From Mesorhizobium sp. B4-1-3 (lineage in GTDB: Bacteria > Pseudomonadota > Alphaproteobacteria > Rhizobiales > Rhizobiaceae), in the NCBI RefSeq assembly GCF_006439355.1, contig NZ_VFTG01000015.1, positions 62,001 through 126,000 on the forward strand: DNA of 64,000 nt, given 5' to 3'. This document shows, in pieces, positions 8,468 through 17,385 of the stretch. The notes below the pieces were generated by a model that worked only from the letters and a program-made list of their open reading frames with translations, searched no databases and was not told where the DNA came from. Every line of letters starts with the position of its first letter. Position 1 is the stretch's first letter. Both the position numbers and the translations under genes were made by a program.

Positions 8468-9197
8468 GGGAAAGGCTCTTCGCGTGCGGGACCTTGTCAT
8501 CGCGCCCGGCATCGATCCGATCACCCAGACCATCGCGCCGGGCGAGATCGTCGGCCTTGCCGGCCTCGACGGCCATGGCCAGGAACGCTTCCTGCGCGCG
8601 CTGGCTGGGCTTGAGCGGCCGGTCTTGGGTGAGATCGCCGTCGACGGCAAGGCAGGATCGATCACCAGCTTCCGCAAGGCCGTCGCCGGCGGCATCGCCT
8701 ATTTGCCGCGCGACCGCCGCTCGACCGGCATTTTCCCGGCGCAGTCGGTGCTCGACAATTTCGCCATCTCCACCGTGTCGAACGACCGCCGCTTCGGCCT
8801 TCTCTCCTTCGCGGCACGGCGCCGGCGCTACGAGGCTTACAGGCAAAAACTCAGCATCGTCGCGCCACGCCCCGAGGCGGCCATAACCACGCTGTCCGGC
8901 GGCAATCAGCAGAAGGTGCTGCTCGCGCGGGCCCTTGCGCTGGAGCCGAACTTCCTTTTGCTCAACGATCCGACGCGCGGCGTCGACGTGGCGACGCGGC
9001 ACGTGCTCTATGACGTCTTCCGTAGCCTTGCCGCCGAGGGCATGGCCCTGGTGATTCTGTCCAGCGAGATCGAGGAGATATTGCTTCTCTGCCACCGCGT
9101 GCTGGTGTTCCGCGAGCAGCGTGTGTCGGCTGAGTTCTCGGGCGCGGAAATGACCACCGACGCGGTGATCGCCGCCATGTTCGGACGCGCCGCATGA
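8460..9197 (+). CDS. Sugar ABC transporter ATPase, C-terminal half of a split RbsA-type protein
   Basis: A 245-residue nucleotide-binding domain matching the second half of RbsA-type ATPases. Its Walker A is degenerate (GLAGLDGHGQERF), as is normal for that second domain. Its signature (LSGGNQQKVLLARAL) is intact, followed by LLNDPTRGVDVATR. The ATG lies inside the end of the first-half gene and the stop overlaps the permease start by 4 bp (ATGA). The defects of the two halves are complementary, so each composite ATP site should be built from both subunits as in the one-chain form. Confidence 0.88.
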   Translation: MAEGKALRVRDLVIAPGIDPITQTIAPGEIVGLAGLDGHGQERFLRALAGLERPVLGEIAVDGKAGSITSFRKAVAGGIAYLPRDRRSTGIFPAQSVLDNFAISTVSNDRRFGLLSFAARRRRYEAYRQKLSIVAPRPEAAITTLSGGNQQKVLLARALALEPNFLLLNDPTRGVDVATRHVLYDVFRSLAAEGMALVILSSEIEEILLLCHRVLVFREQRVSAEFSGAEMTTDAVIAAMFGRAA

Positions 9198-10135
9198 GCC
9201 CGGTCCTTCGCAAGCTCCGTGGCGTCGGCTTTGCCGTTGTGATGCTTATCGTCCTCATCGTGCTCAACGTCGCGCTCAATCCGGCGCGCTTCCAGCCATC
9301 GTCCTGGGGCACGTTGCTGGGGCTCGCCGCACCCCTCATCGGCGCGGCCGTCGCCTCGGCGCCCGTCATCCTGGCGGGACGCGGCGGCATCGATATCTCG
9401 GTCGGTCCGCTGATGGGCTTCGTCAACGCCCTGGTCATCCAGCTTCTGTTCCTCAACCTCGGCATCTCGTCGCCGCTGGTCATCGTCCCGGCCGCGCTGC
9501 TGGTCGGCGCCGCGGTAGGCGCGGCGAACGGCGTGCTTGCCACCATCGTGCGCATTCAGCCGATCGTGGCGACGCTCGGCACCTATCTGATCCTCACCGG
9601 CATCACGCTCACCATCCTGCCGGCCCCGATCGGTCCGGCGCCGGACTGGCTGAAGGCGATGGCCGGACCGCTCTCGATCATGCCGCTGGCGCTGATCGGT
9701 CTCTGCTGGCTGCTTATACGCCGGACACCCTATCACGACCTGCTGATGGCCGTCGGCAGCGACGACCGCGCCGCCTATACGGCTGGCGTGCCGGTGACCA
9801 AGGTGCGGCTGATCGCCTATGTGCTCACCGGGATCTTCGCCGCCGCCGCCGGGCTGATGCTCACCTCGCTGATCGGCTCGGCCGACCCCAATATCGGCCC
9901 GACCTACACGCTGATCGCCATTGCCGCCGTGGCGCTCGGCGGCGTCAGCCTCGCCGGCGGCCGTGGCGGGCTTGGCGGTGCCGCGATCGGCGCCATCGAC
10001 ATCTTTCTGCTGCAGAGCCTGCTCACCACCTTCAACGTTTCAACCTATGTGCTGCAGATCGCCTATGGCCTGATCCTCGTCGTCGCCGTGGTGCTGACGG
10101 CGGTGCAGGAACGGCTGTCGAAGCGGAAAGGCTGA
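9194..10135 (+). CDS. Ribose-type ABC transporter permease (RbsC-like)
   Basis: A 313-residue membrane protein with about eight to nine hydrophobic helices and the BPD_transp_2 family hallmarks: ILAGRGGIDISVGPLMGF in the first third, VRIQPIVATLGTYLILTGI in the middle and AVALGGVSLAGGRGGLGG near the C-terminus. It overlaps the ATPase gene by 4 bp and is followed 5 bp later by a second permease gene, so the transporter probably uses a permease heterodimer. Confidence 0.9.
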   Translation: MSPVLRKLRGVGFAVVMLIVLIVLNVALNPARFQPSSWGTLLGLAAPLIGAAVASAPVILAGRGGIDISVGPLMGFVNALVIQLLFLNLGISSPLVIVPAALLVGAAVGAANGVLATIVRIQPIVATLGTYLILTGITLTILPAPIGPAPDWLKAMAGPLSIMPLALIGLCWLLIRRTPYHDLLMAVGSDDRAAYTAGVPVTKVRLIAYVLTGIFAAAAGLMLTSLIGSADPNIGPTYTLIAIAAVALGGVSLAGGRGGLGGAAIGAIDIFLLQSLLTTFNVSTYVLQIAYGLILVVAVVLTAVQERLSKRKG

Positions 10136-10140
10136 GCGGG

Positions 10141-11106
10141 ATGACTAGCAACTGGTTCCAGTCCACCGACGCCCGTATCGCCGGCGCCTTCCTGATGGCG
10201 CTGCTTTTGCAGATCGTCGGCACGCTGCTCATCCCCGGCTATTCGGCGCCCTTCGCCATCCGCGCGCTGCTGGTCATCGCCTCGCTGCTGGCGGTGGCTT
10301 CGATCGGCCAGACCCTGGTCGTCATCCTCGGCGGCATCGATCTCTCCATCCCCTTCGTCATCGGCTTCGCCAATGTCGTGGCGGCGCAGCTTTACGGGCA
10401 GGGCTGGAACTTCGCCCTGGTCTGCGTTCTCGTCGGTGTCCTTGCCATCGCGATCGGCGCGCTCAATGGATTGATCTCGCGCGGACTGAACATTCATCCG
10501 CTGATCGTCACGCTCGGCATCGGCATGGTCGTCCAGGGCGCCGTGCTGTTGTGGACCGAGGGCTTTCCCTCCGGCTCGGCGCCGGAAGCCGTGTCCAGCT
10601 TCGTCTCGATCGGCGGCTCGGTCGGCCCCTTGCCCGTGCCCTTGCTGGTGCCTTGTCTCATCTTGCTGACGGCGCTGATCGTGCTGGTGCTCGCCCGCAC
10701 GCCCTATGGGCGTCGCCTCTATGCGGTCGGCAGCAATCCGGAGGCGGCACCGCTGGCGCTGATCGATCCGCTGCGCATGTGGATTGTCACCTATGCGGCG
10801 AGCGCCTTCTTCGCGGCGGTTGCCGGCGTGCTTTTGCTTGGCTTCACCGGCTCGGCCTATGGCGATGTCGGCCAGCCCTATCTCTTCCAGACGATCGCCG
10901 CGGTTGTTGTCGGCGGCGCGGCGCTTGTCGGCGGGCGCGGCAGCTATCTCGGCACGATCGCCGGCGTCCTGGTGCTCACCGAAATCAACACGCTGCTGAT
11001 CGGCCTCGGCTTCCGCCCGTCGACGGTGCAGGCCGCGCTCGGCCTAGTCATCCTGCTCCTGGTCTCGCTCTATGGCCGCGAGCGCCACGTCAGGACGACG
11101 ATTTAA
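10141..11106 (+). CDS. Ribose-type ABC transporter permease, second subunit
   Basis: A 321-residue membrane protein of the same BPD_transp_2 family: VVILGGIDLSIPFVIGFANV, NIHPLIVTLGIGMVVQGAVL, PYGRRLYAVGSNPEAAPLAL and GGAALVGGRGSYLGTIAG. It is the last gene of the operon. Its TAA at 11104-11106 abuts the stop of the convergent amidohydrolase gene with no intergenic base, so there is no room for a private terminator. Confidence 0.9.
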   Translation: MTSNWFQSTDARIAGAFLMALLLQIVGTLLIPGYSAPFAIRALLVIASLLAVASIGQTLVVILGGIDLSIPFVIGFANVVAAQLYGQGWNFALVCVLVGVLAIAIGALNGLISRGLNIHPLIVTLGIGMVVQGAVLLWTEGFPSGSAPEAVSSFVSIGGSVGPLPVPLLVPCLILLTALIVLVLARTPYGRRLYAVGSNPEAAPLALIDPLRMWIVTYAASAFFAAVAGVLLLGFTGSAYGDVGQPYLFQTIAAVVVGGAALVGGRGSYLGTIAGVLVLTEINTLLIGLGFRPSTVQAALGLVILLLVSLYGRERHVRTTI

Positions 11107-11946
11107 CTACCCTAACTGCCATAGCCGGCGCGCATTGCCCGAAAGCAACCGCGTCCGCTCCGACTCGCTTGTGCCAGCCAGCAGGGCGTGCGTGGCTGCA
11201 ATCCAGGTCGTCAGCCCGCCGCCCAGTGTGCAGACCGGCCAGTCGCTGCCCCAGATCACCCGGTCCCAGCCGAAGCTGCTGATCGTGTGCTCGACATAGG
11301 GCCGGAGCGTATCGACCGTCCAGGTCGCCGGGTCGGCATAGGCGACGACGCCGGAGATTTTGCCAACGACATTCGGACGCTTGGCGATCGCTTCCATATG
11401 CTCGCGCCACGGATGCTCGGCATTGCCCTTGATGTCGGGCACGCCGCAATGGTCGAGGACGAACTGGACGTCGGGCGCGAGGTCGGCAAGCGCCATCGCC
11501 TTCGGGATCTGACGCGGCAGCACCACCAGGTCGAAGGTCAGGCCGGTGCCGGCCAGCCGCTTGATGTTCTGGCGAAACAGCGCTCCTTCCGACAGGTCGT
11601 CGGGCACGACATGCAGCACGCGGCGGAAACCCTTGACGAACGGATCGGCCTTGACCGTCTCCAGATAGGCCTCGAAGCCGGCCTCTTCCGGCCGGCAGGC
11701 GGCGATCGCTCCACGAAGCAGGCTGCCTGGGCGGCCGGCGACCGACTTCACGTAAGCGGTCTCGGCGGCGATGTCGGCAGGATCGACATCGACCTCCATA
11801 TGCAGGACGTCTTCGATGCCTGAGCGCCGCGCTTCGGCTGCATATTCCTCATAGGGGAAATCGCGGTTCAAGGCCGGCGCGCCGGCCAGCCACGGATAGC
11901 GAAGCGCGCTTTGGTCGACGAGATGCAGATGCGTGTCGATGATCAT
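11107..11946 (-). CDS. Amidohydrolase family protein, probable L-fuconolactonase-type sugar lactonase
   Basis: A 279-residue TIM-barrel hydrolase of the COG3618/amidohydrolase-2 group. The metal-binding HxH is at residues 6-8 (DTHLHL), a middle histidine lies in VLDHCG, and the terminal Asp in IWGSDWPV. Members next to fuconate or galactonate dehydratases commonly open sugar 1,5-lactones. An L-fuconate dehydratase lies in this same module (21172-22449), so L-fucono-lactone is the best guess for substrate. AGGAGG-like GGAGGA precedes the ATG. Confidence 0.85.
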   Translation of the reverse strand: MIIDTHLHLVDQSALRYPWLAGAPALNRDFPYEEYAAEARRSGIEDVLHMEVDVDPADIAAETAYVKSVAGRPGSLLRGAIAACRPEEAGFEAYLETVKADPFVKGFRRVLHVVPDDLSEGALFRQNIKRLAGTGLTFDLVVLPRQIPKAMALADLAPDVQFVLDHCGVPDIKGNAEHPWREHMEAIAKRPNVVGKISGVVAYADPATWTVDTLRPYVEHTISSFGWDRVIWGSDWPVCTLGGGLTTWIAATHALLAGTSESERTRLLSGNARRLWQLG

Positions 11947-11969
11947 GGCGGCGTTTCCTCCGTGGCTCT

Positions 11970-12045
11970 GAAGAATGATCCCGAAAGGTTGCAGACTTTT
12001 CGGATGAGATCATGCTCCAAAAAACAAAACCTTAGAGCGGGTGAC
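11970..12045. repeat. Rhizobial intergenic repeat element
   Basis: The stretch starting GAAGAATGATCCCGAAAGG and continuing through CTTTTCGGATGAGATCATGC to CCTTAGAGCGGGTGAC has the look of an intergenic element found in many copies in Rhizobiales. It contains near-matching inverted arms (CCGAAAG with CTTTTCGG). It fills the spacer between the two minus-strand genes. Copy number cannot be tested from this window. Confidence 0.5.
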
Positions 12046-12112
12046 GGCTATTTTGGGTTCTTTCCGCTCCAAGGCACTATCTCGCCGAAAAATCCATTAT
12101 TCAAATAAGAAA

Positions 12113-12901
12113 TTACGACGATTGCGGCACGTCGGATCCGGCGAGCTGCGACAGCCTGGCGGCGGCGCCTTGCAGATGCCGGATCGTCAGCGTGATGTCC
12201 GGCGCCGTGGGGGCGTTGACCAGCGTGATGTAGGGGATGGTCAGCGCCGCGATGGCCCTGCCGTCGGGCCCAAGCACCGGCGTCGAGAGATTGTAGACGC
12301 CGGCGGTCTGCAGCGAGGCCATCATCTCGTAGCCACGGTCGCGCACCTGGTCGAGGCGGGCAAAGAACTCCGGCGTCAAATTGAGCTGTTCGGTGCTCTG
12401 CAGGTGCTCGGCGATCATCATCTTGCGCTCCTCGGGCGAGCGGAAGGCGAGCAGCACATGGCCGGAGCCGGTGTCGAACAGGCTAATATGCGAGCCGACT
12501 CGGATCGAGATGCCCCAGTAGCGCGGCGCTTCCTGCTGCGCGATGACCACGGCGGCGCCGCGGTCGAATACGACCAATTGATTGGCTTGCCATGAGGTCT
12601 CGGCCAATTCGCGCATGATCGGCGTCGCGTAGGACACCAGGCGCCGCACCGGCGCGTGCAATTGCGCCAGCCCGAATAGCTTGAGCGTCAGCGAATAGCG
12701 GTCGCCGTCGATCTTGGTGACATAGCCGCGCCGCACCAGGCGGTCGAGCATGCGGTAGAACTCGTTCGGGCTGCGGTCGAGCCGCTTGGCGATCTCCGCC
12801 TGCGTCAGCCCGCCGTCCACGCTCGATAACAATTCGAGAATGTCCAGCCCCTTGTCCAGCGCCGGCGCGCGGTAGCGGTCCCCGTCTTCTTCCTCAGCCA
12901 C
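12113..12901 (-). CDS. IclR family transcriptional regulator
   Basis: A 262-residue protein. The N-terminal winged helix is about 15-75 (ALDKGLDILELLSSVDGGLTQ, AEIAKRLDRSPNEFYRMLDRL), followed by the IclR effector domain (ETSWQANQLVVFDRG, LFDTGSGHVLLAF, DRGYEMMASLQTAGVYNLSTPV). It starts with GTG after GGAGGG. Divergent from the ABC transporter/dehydratase operon at 13067, it is the obvious local regulator of sugar uptake and breakdown. The effector is unknown but may be a pathway intermediate. Confidence 0.92.
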   Translation of the reverse strand: MAEEEDGDRYRAPALDKGLDILELLSSVDGGLTQAEIAKRLDRSPNEFYRMLDRLVRRGYVTKIDGDRYSLTLKLFGLAQLHAPVRRLVSYATPIMRELAETSWQANQLVVFDRGAAVVIAQQEAPRYWGISIRVGSHISLFDTGSGHVLLAFRSPEERKMMIAEHLQSTEQLNLTPEFFARLDQVRDRGYEMMASLQTAGVYNLSTPVLGPDGRAIAALTIPYITLVNAPTAPDITLTIRHLQGAAARLSQLAGSDVPQSS

Positions 12902-12925
12902 CTGCCCCTCCAGTGAATTTCGATC

Positions 12926-13006
12926 TGCATATATGCATGAACTTCATTCGGCTGGAAGCATAATCGCCTTGACCCGGGAATGAAAATGCTATTTGCATAT
13001 GAATGA
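12926..13006. promoter_or_regulatory. Divergent control region with two related TGCATAT motifs
   Basis: The 165-bp spacer between the IclR gene and the transporter operon holds a perfect 12-bp palindrome TGCATATATGCA at 12926-12937 followed by TGAA, and a second copy-like site TTGCATATGAATGAA at 12993-13007. Both share TGCATAT followed by ATGAA. They are candidate IclR operators; the spacing of about 67 bp would allow binding at both divergent promoters. Confidence 0.4.
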
Positions 13007-13066
13007 AACTTGAGCGATCGGTCGCGCACTCGGCGGGCCGTCGCTGCGAGCCCATGGGAGGAGAAC

Positions 13067-14383
13067 ATGACGAGACTGGTTCTAGGCATTTCCGCCGGCC
13101 TGGCTGGCCTGCTGCTGAGCGGCACCGCGTTTTCGGCCGATCTGCCCGGCAAATTTCCGGGCGTGACGATCGACGTGAAGCTGATCGGCGGCCAGCAATA
13201 TGAAAAGCTCTACGAGCGCATTCCCGAATGGGAGAAGGCGACCGGCGCCAAGGTCAACATCCTGACCAAGAAGAACGGCTTCGACATCGACAAGGAGCTG
13301 AAGTCCGACATCGCCTCGGGCAGCACCAACTGGTGCGTCGGCTGGAACCATTCGTCCTTCGCGCCGCAATATACGAGCCTTTACACCGATCTCAGCAAGC
13401 TCCTGCCCAAGGAAGAGATCGACGCTTTCGTGCCCTCGACGATCAAGGCCGCGACCATCGACGGCAAGCTGGAGATGCTGCCGCGCGCCCAGTTCGACGT
13501 CTCGGCGCTCTATTACCAGAAGAGCCTCTACGAGAACGCCGACAACAAGACCAAGTTCAAGGCCAAATACGGCTATGACCTTGCGCCGCCGGACACCTGG
13601 AAGGAAGTGACCGACCAGGCCGAGTTCTTCGCCAACCCGCCAAATTTCTACGGCACGCAGTTCGCCGGCAAGGAAGAGGCGATCAACGGCCGCTTCTACG
13701 AGATGGTGGTCGCCGAGGGCGGCGAATATCTCGACAAGGGCGGCAAGCCCGTCTTCAACTCCGAGGCCGGCATCCGCGCGCTCGACTGGTTCGTCAACCT
13801 CTACAAGGCCAAGGCCGTGCCGGCCGGCACCACCAATTACCTCTGGGACGATCTCGGCCAGGGCTTTGCCTCCGGTACCGTGGCGATCAACCTCGACTGG
13901 CCGGGCTGGGCCGGTTTCTTCAACGACCCGAAGTCCTCGAAGGTCGCCGGCAATGTCGGCGTGAAGGTCGCGCCCAAGGGCTCTTCCGGCAAGCGCACCG
14001 GCTGGTCGGGTTTCCATGGCTTCTCGGTGACCGAGAACTGCCCGAACAAGGAAGCCGCGGCTTCGCTCGTCTGGTGGCTGACCAACGAGGACAGCCAGAA
14101 GCTGGAAGCGGCCGCCGGTCCGTTGCCGACCCGCACCGCGGTTTGGGACTGGGACTTGAAGCAGGCTGAAAACGATCCTTACAAGAAGGAGGTTCTCTCC
14201 GCCTTCCAGGAGGAAGCCAAGCACGCCTTCGCCGTGCCGCAGACGCCGGAATGGATAGAGATCTCCAACGCCGTCTATCCCGAGCTGCAGGCGGCGATTC
14301 TTGGCGACAAGACGTCCAAGCAGGCTCTCGACGACGCCGCCGCCAAGGCGACGCAGATCCTCCAGGACGCCGGCAAGCTCTAA
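13067..14383 (+). CDS. Family 1 sugar ABC transporter, periplasmic binding protein
   Basis: A 438-residue protein with a Sec signal peptide (LVLGISAGLAGLLLSGTAFSA, cleavage near residue 23) and GGGAGGAG before the ATG. The family 1 binding-protein body is recognisable: YEKLYERIPEWEKATGAKV, WDDLGQGFASGTVAINLDWPG and ASLVWWLTNEDSQKL. It leads an operon with two MalF/MalG-type permeases and a MalK-type ATPase and is followed by sugar-catabolic enzymes, so its ligand is probably the sugar or sugar acid they process (L-fucose or a relative by context). Confidence 0.9.
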   Translation: MTRLVLGISAGLAGLLLSGTAFSADLPGKFPGVTIDVKLIGGQQYEKLYERIPEWEKATGAKVNILTKKNGFDIDKELKSDIASGSTNWCVGWNHSSFAPQYTSLYTDLSKLLPKEEIDAFVPSTIKAATIDGKLEMLPRAQFDVSALYYQKSLYENADNKTKFKAKYGYDLAPPDTWKEVTDQAEFFANPPNFYGTQFAGKEEAINGRFYEMVVAEGGEYLDKGGKPVFNSEAGIRALDWFVNLYKAKAVPAGTTNYLWDDLGQGFASGTVAINLDWPGWAGFFNDPKSSKVAGNVGVKVAPKGSSGKRTGWSGFHGFSVTENCPNKEAAASLVWWLTNEDSQKLEAAAGPLPTRTAVWDWDLKQAENDPYKKEVLSAFQEEAKHAFAVPQTPEWIEISNAVYPELQAAILGDKTSKQALDDAAAKATQILQDAGKL

Positions 14384-14400
14384 GCAGCGCTCCCAAGGCT

Positions 14401-14444
14401 GCCTCCCCCATCGTGAATGGGGGAGGCGACAGCGTCCTGTCGCC
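14401..14444 (+). other. Tandem intercistronic hairpins after the binding-protein gene
   Basis: Two perfect stem-loops lie back to back. The first has arms GCCTCCCCCAT (14401-14411) and ATGGGGGAGGC (14417-14427). The second has arms GGCGACAG (14425-14432) and CTGTCGCC (14437-14444). They share GGC at 14425-14427, so only one can form fully at a time. No T-run follows. The position between binding-protein and permease genes suggests mRNA stabilisation or attenuation. Confidence 0.6.
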
Positions 14445-14516
14445 GCTGACTTTCCGCTCCGGCCGGCGCAATGCCCGTGGCGGCCCGAAATGAATGCAAT
14501 ACCCCACAGGATACTG

Positions 14517-15413
14517 ATGAAGGGCCTCAAGCCATCCGCGCCGTTTCTGCTGCTGCTCCCGGCCATCGTCGTGCTGGCGGCGGTCGTGGTGCTGCCGTTG
14601 ATCCTGTCGCTCTATTCCAGCTTCACGCCGTTCCGTCTGACGCGGCCCGAGACCTTCTTCGTCTTCATCGGCTTCAGGAACTATCTCTCGATCCTGTCCA
14701 ACGCGGATTTCTGGTGGGCCTTCGGCCGCACCGTCCTGCTGCTCACCATCGCGCTGAACCTCGAAATGCTGCTCGGCCTGGGTCTAGCCATGCTGGTCGA
14801 GAAGGCGACGCGCGGCCAGCGTATCCTGCGCACGCTGATGATGTTCCCGATGATGTTCTCGCCGATCCTGGTCGGCTTTCAGTTCAAATTCATGTTCAAC
14901 GACAATATCGGCCTGGTGAACAACGCGCTGCAGTCGCTGGGCATCACGCAGGACGCCATCCCGTGGCTGATCGAAGGCCATCTCGCCTTCATCGCCATTA
15001 CGATCGCCGAGATCTGGTCGTCGACCTCGATCTTCGCCATCCTGATCCTGGCCGGCCTGCTCGCCATGCCCAAGGAACCGATCGAGGCGGCCCGCGTCGA
15101 CGGCTGCACGCCTTGGCAGACCTTCCGCTATGTCACATGGCCCTTCGTCATGCCCTTCGCCTATATCGCCATGACGATCCGCTCGCTGGACGTGGCGCGC
15201 GCCTATGACATCGTCAAGATCATAACCGATGGCGGCCCGGCCGGCCGCACGGAGCTGTTGTGGACGCTGGTCGGACGTACCGCCTACAGCGACGCTCGCA
15301 TGGGCCTCGCCAACGCCATGGCCTACTTCTCGATCCTGCTGTCGATCGCCTTCACCGTCTATTTCTATAACAAGCTCGCCGCGGCGCGCGCGCAGATTGG
15401 CGCGGAGTGGTGA
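14517..15413 (+). CDS. Sugar ABC transporter permease (MalF/UgpA-type)
   Basis: A 298-residue membrane protein with six predicted helices and the cytoplasmic EAA loop (EAARVDGCTPWQTFRYVTWP) typical of BPD_transp_1 permeases. The ATG at 14517 has ACAGGA upstream; an in-frame ATG at 14490 would add nine residues and has a poorer site. It pairs with the next gene to form the membrane pore. Confidence 0.9.
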   Translation: MKGLKPSAPFLLLLPAIVVLAAVVVLPLILSLYSSFTPFRLTRPETFFVFIGFRNYLSILSNADFWWAFGRTVLLLTIALNLEMLLGLGLAMLVEKATRGQRILRTLMMFPMMFSPILVGFQFKFMFNDNIGLVNNALQSLGITQDAIPWLIEGHLAFIAITIAEIWSSTSIFAILILAGLLAMPKEPIEAARVDGCTPWQTFRYVTWPFVMPFAYIAMTIRSLDVARAYDIVKIITDGGPAGRTELLWTLVGRTAYSDARMGLANAMAYFSILLSIAFTVYFYNKLAAARAQIGAEW

Positions 15414-15415
15414 CG

Positions 15416-16282
15416 ATGGACGAGAACGCCTCCGCCCGCCTGACGCGCCGCGCGCTGACCGTGGCGCACCGTGTCAGCCTGTTCCTCGCCATGCTCGTCA
15501 TCTGCCTGCCGGGCATCTGGATCGTGCTGTCGTCGCTGAGGCCCACGGTCGAGATCATGGCCAAGCCGCCGGTCTGGATCCCGCAGGAAGTGTCGCTCGA
15601 TGCTTACATCGCCATGTTCAGCGGTATCGGCAAAGGCGGCATTCCGGTCCTCGACTATTTCCGCAACTCGCTGATCATCTCGGTCACCTCGACGGTGATC
15701 GCGGTCGCGATCGGCATGGCCGGCGGCTACGCCTTTGCGCGTTACCGCTTTCGCGGCAAGTCGGGCATGTTCCTCGGCCTGATGCTGACGCGCACCGTGC
15801 CCGGCATCGCGCTGTCGCTACCGCTGTTCTTCCTCTATGTGCGGTTGGGCATCATCGACACCCATATCGGCATGATCCTCGCTTATGTCGCGCTCAACGT
15901 GCCCTTCACCATCTGGCTGATCGACGGCTTCTTCCGCCAGGTGCCGAAGGACCTCGCCGAAGCCGCGCAAATCGACGGCTGCACGCGCTGGCAGGCCTTC
16001 TGGCAGGTGGAATTCCCGCTGGCGCGCCCCGGCATCGCTTCGGCCGCGATCTTCGCCTTCCTCACCTGCTGGAACGAGTTCGCTTTGGCCTCGCAGCTCA
16101 CCCGCTCCGTCAACTCCAAGACGCTGCCGGTCGGGCTGCTCGACTACACGGCCGAGTTCACCATCGACTGGCGCGGCATGTGCGCGCTGGCCGTGGTGAT
16201 GATCATTCCGGCGCTGACTCTCACCTACATCGTCCAGAAACATCTCGTCGGCGGCCTCACCTCCGGCGCGGTGAAAGGTTGA
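15416..16282 (+). CDS. Sugar ABC transporter permease (MalG/UgpE-type)
   Basis: A 288-residue membrane protein with about six helices and an EAA loop (EAAQIDGCTRWQAFWQVEFP), ending in the usual LVGGLTSGAVKG tail of this subfamily. GGAG is placed 8 nt before the ATG at 15416, only 2 bp after the previous stop; a GTG at 15407 is a possible alternative. It is followed at once by the ATPase gene. Confidence 0.9.
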   Translation: MDENASARLTRRALTVAHRVSLFLAMLVICLPGIWIVLSSLRPTVEIMAKPPVWIPQEVSLDAYIAMFSGIGKGGIPVLDYFRNSLIISVTSTVIAVAIGMAGGYAFARYRFRGKSGMFLGLMLTRTVPGIALSLPLFFLYVRLGIIDTHIGMILAYVALNVPFTIWLIDGFFRQVPKDLAEAAQIDGCTRWQAFWQVEFPLARPGIASAAIFAFLTCWNEFALASQLTRSVNSKTLPVGLLDYTAEFTIDWRGMCALAVVMIIPALTLTYIVQKHLVGGLTSGAVKG

Positions 16283-16286
16283 CTTC

Positions 16287-17384
16287 ATGGCAACGGTTTC
16301 GCTGAAAAAGCTCACCAAGCGCTACGGCAATATGGAGATCGTGCACGGCATCGATCTCGAGATCGCCGACCGCGAATTCATCGCGCTGGTCGGCCCGTCT
16401 GGCTGCGGCAAATCGACGACCCTGCGCATGATCGCCGGCCTCGAGGATATCAGCGGCGGCAACATCGATATCGGCGGCCGCACGGTCAACGACCTGCCGC
16501 CGCGCTCGCGCAACATCTCCATGGTGTTCCAGTCCTACGCGCTCTATCCGCATATGACGGTGCGCGAGAATCTCGGTTTCTCGCTGAAAATCGCGGGTGC
16601 CGCCAAGGACGACATGGACCGGCGGGTCGCCGAAGCCTCCGCCATCCTCGGCCTGGACGAATTGCTGGAGCGCCGCCCCTCGCAGCTCTCCGGCGGCCAG
16701 CGCCAGCGCGTCGCCATGGGCCGCGCCATCGTGCGCGATCCGGACGTGTTTCTGTTCGACGAGCCGCTCTCCAACCTCGACGCGAAGCTCCGCACGCAGA
16801 TGCGCACCGAGATCAAGAAGCTGCATGCCAAGGTGAAGTCGACCGTCATCTACGTCACCCACGACCAGGTCGAGGCGATGACGCTCGCCGACCGCATCGT
16901 CATCATGCGCTCCGGTTACATCGAGCAGGTCGGCACGCCGGACGAGGTGTTCAGCCGTCCCGCCACCCGCTTCGTCGCCGGCTTCATCGGCTCGCCGCCA
17001 ATGAATTTGCATGAGGCGACGGTGAGCGATGGCAGGCTGGTGTTCAGCGGCGGCGACAGCCTGCCTCTGCCTGGCCAGTTCAATTCGAAGACGGCAGCCG
17101 GCGACAAGGTCGTGTTCGGCATCCGCCCCGATGATTTCTATCCCACCGGCCACGGCTTGAGCTCCGGGGGCGAAGCGGAAGTCCATCGTATCGAGCTGCC
17201 GGTCAGCATCACCGAGCCGCTCGGCAACGAAACGCTGGTCTTCGCCGAATTCAACGGCACCGACTGGGTCTCGCGCATGCTCAATCCCAAGCCGCTGAAA
17301 GCCGGCGACAGGATCGGCATGAGCTTCGACCTGAGCCGCGCGCATCTGTTCTCCGCCGAAACCGGAAAATCGCTGAGGAACTGA
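16287..17384 (+). CDS. Sugar ABC transporter ATPase (MalK/UgpC-type)
   Basis: A 365-residue protein. The ATPase domain is complete: Walker A GPSGCGKST, signature LSGGQRQRVAMGRA, Walker B VFLFDEPLSNLD and the switch His in YVTHDQVEAM. The C-terminal third is the TOBE regulatory domain (FVAGFIGSPPMN then VVFGIRPDDFY), where sugar importers of this type can be inhibited. Only one such ATPase accompanies the two permeases, so it acts as a homodimer. Confidence 0.92.
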   Translation: MATVSLKKLTKRYGNMEIVHGIDLEIADREFIALVGPSGCGKSTTLRMIAGLEDISGGNIDIGGRTVNDLPPRSRNISMVFQSYALYPHMTVRENLGFSLKIAGAAKDDMDRRVAEASAILGLDELLERRPSQLSGGQRQRVAMGRAIVRDPDVFLFDEPLSNLDAKLRTQMRTEIKKLHAKVKSTVIYVTHDQVEAMTLADRIVIMRSGYIEQVGTPDEVFSRPATRFVAGFIGSPPMNLHEATVSDGRLVFSGGDSLPLPGQFNSKTAAGDKVVFGIRPDDFYPTGHGLSSGGEAEVHRIELPVSITEPLGNETLVFAEFNGTDWVSRMLNPKPLKAGDRIGMSFDLSRAHLFSAETGKSLRN

Positions 17385-17385
17385 C

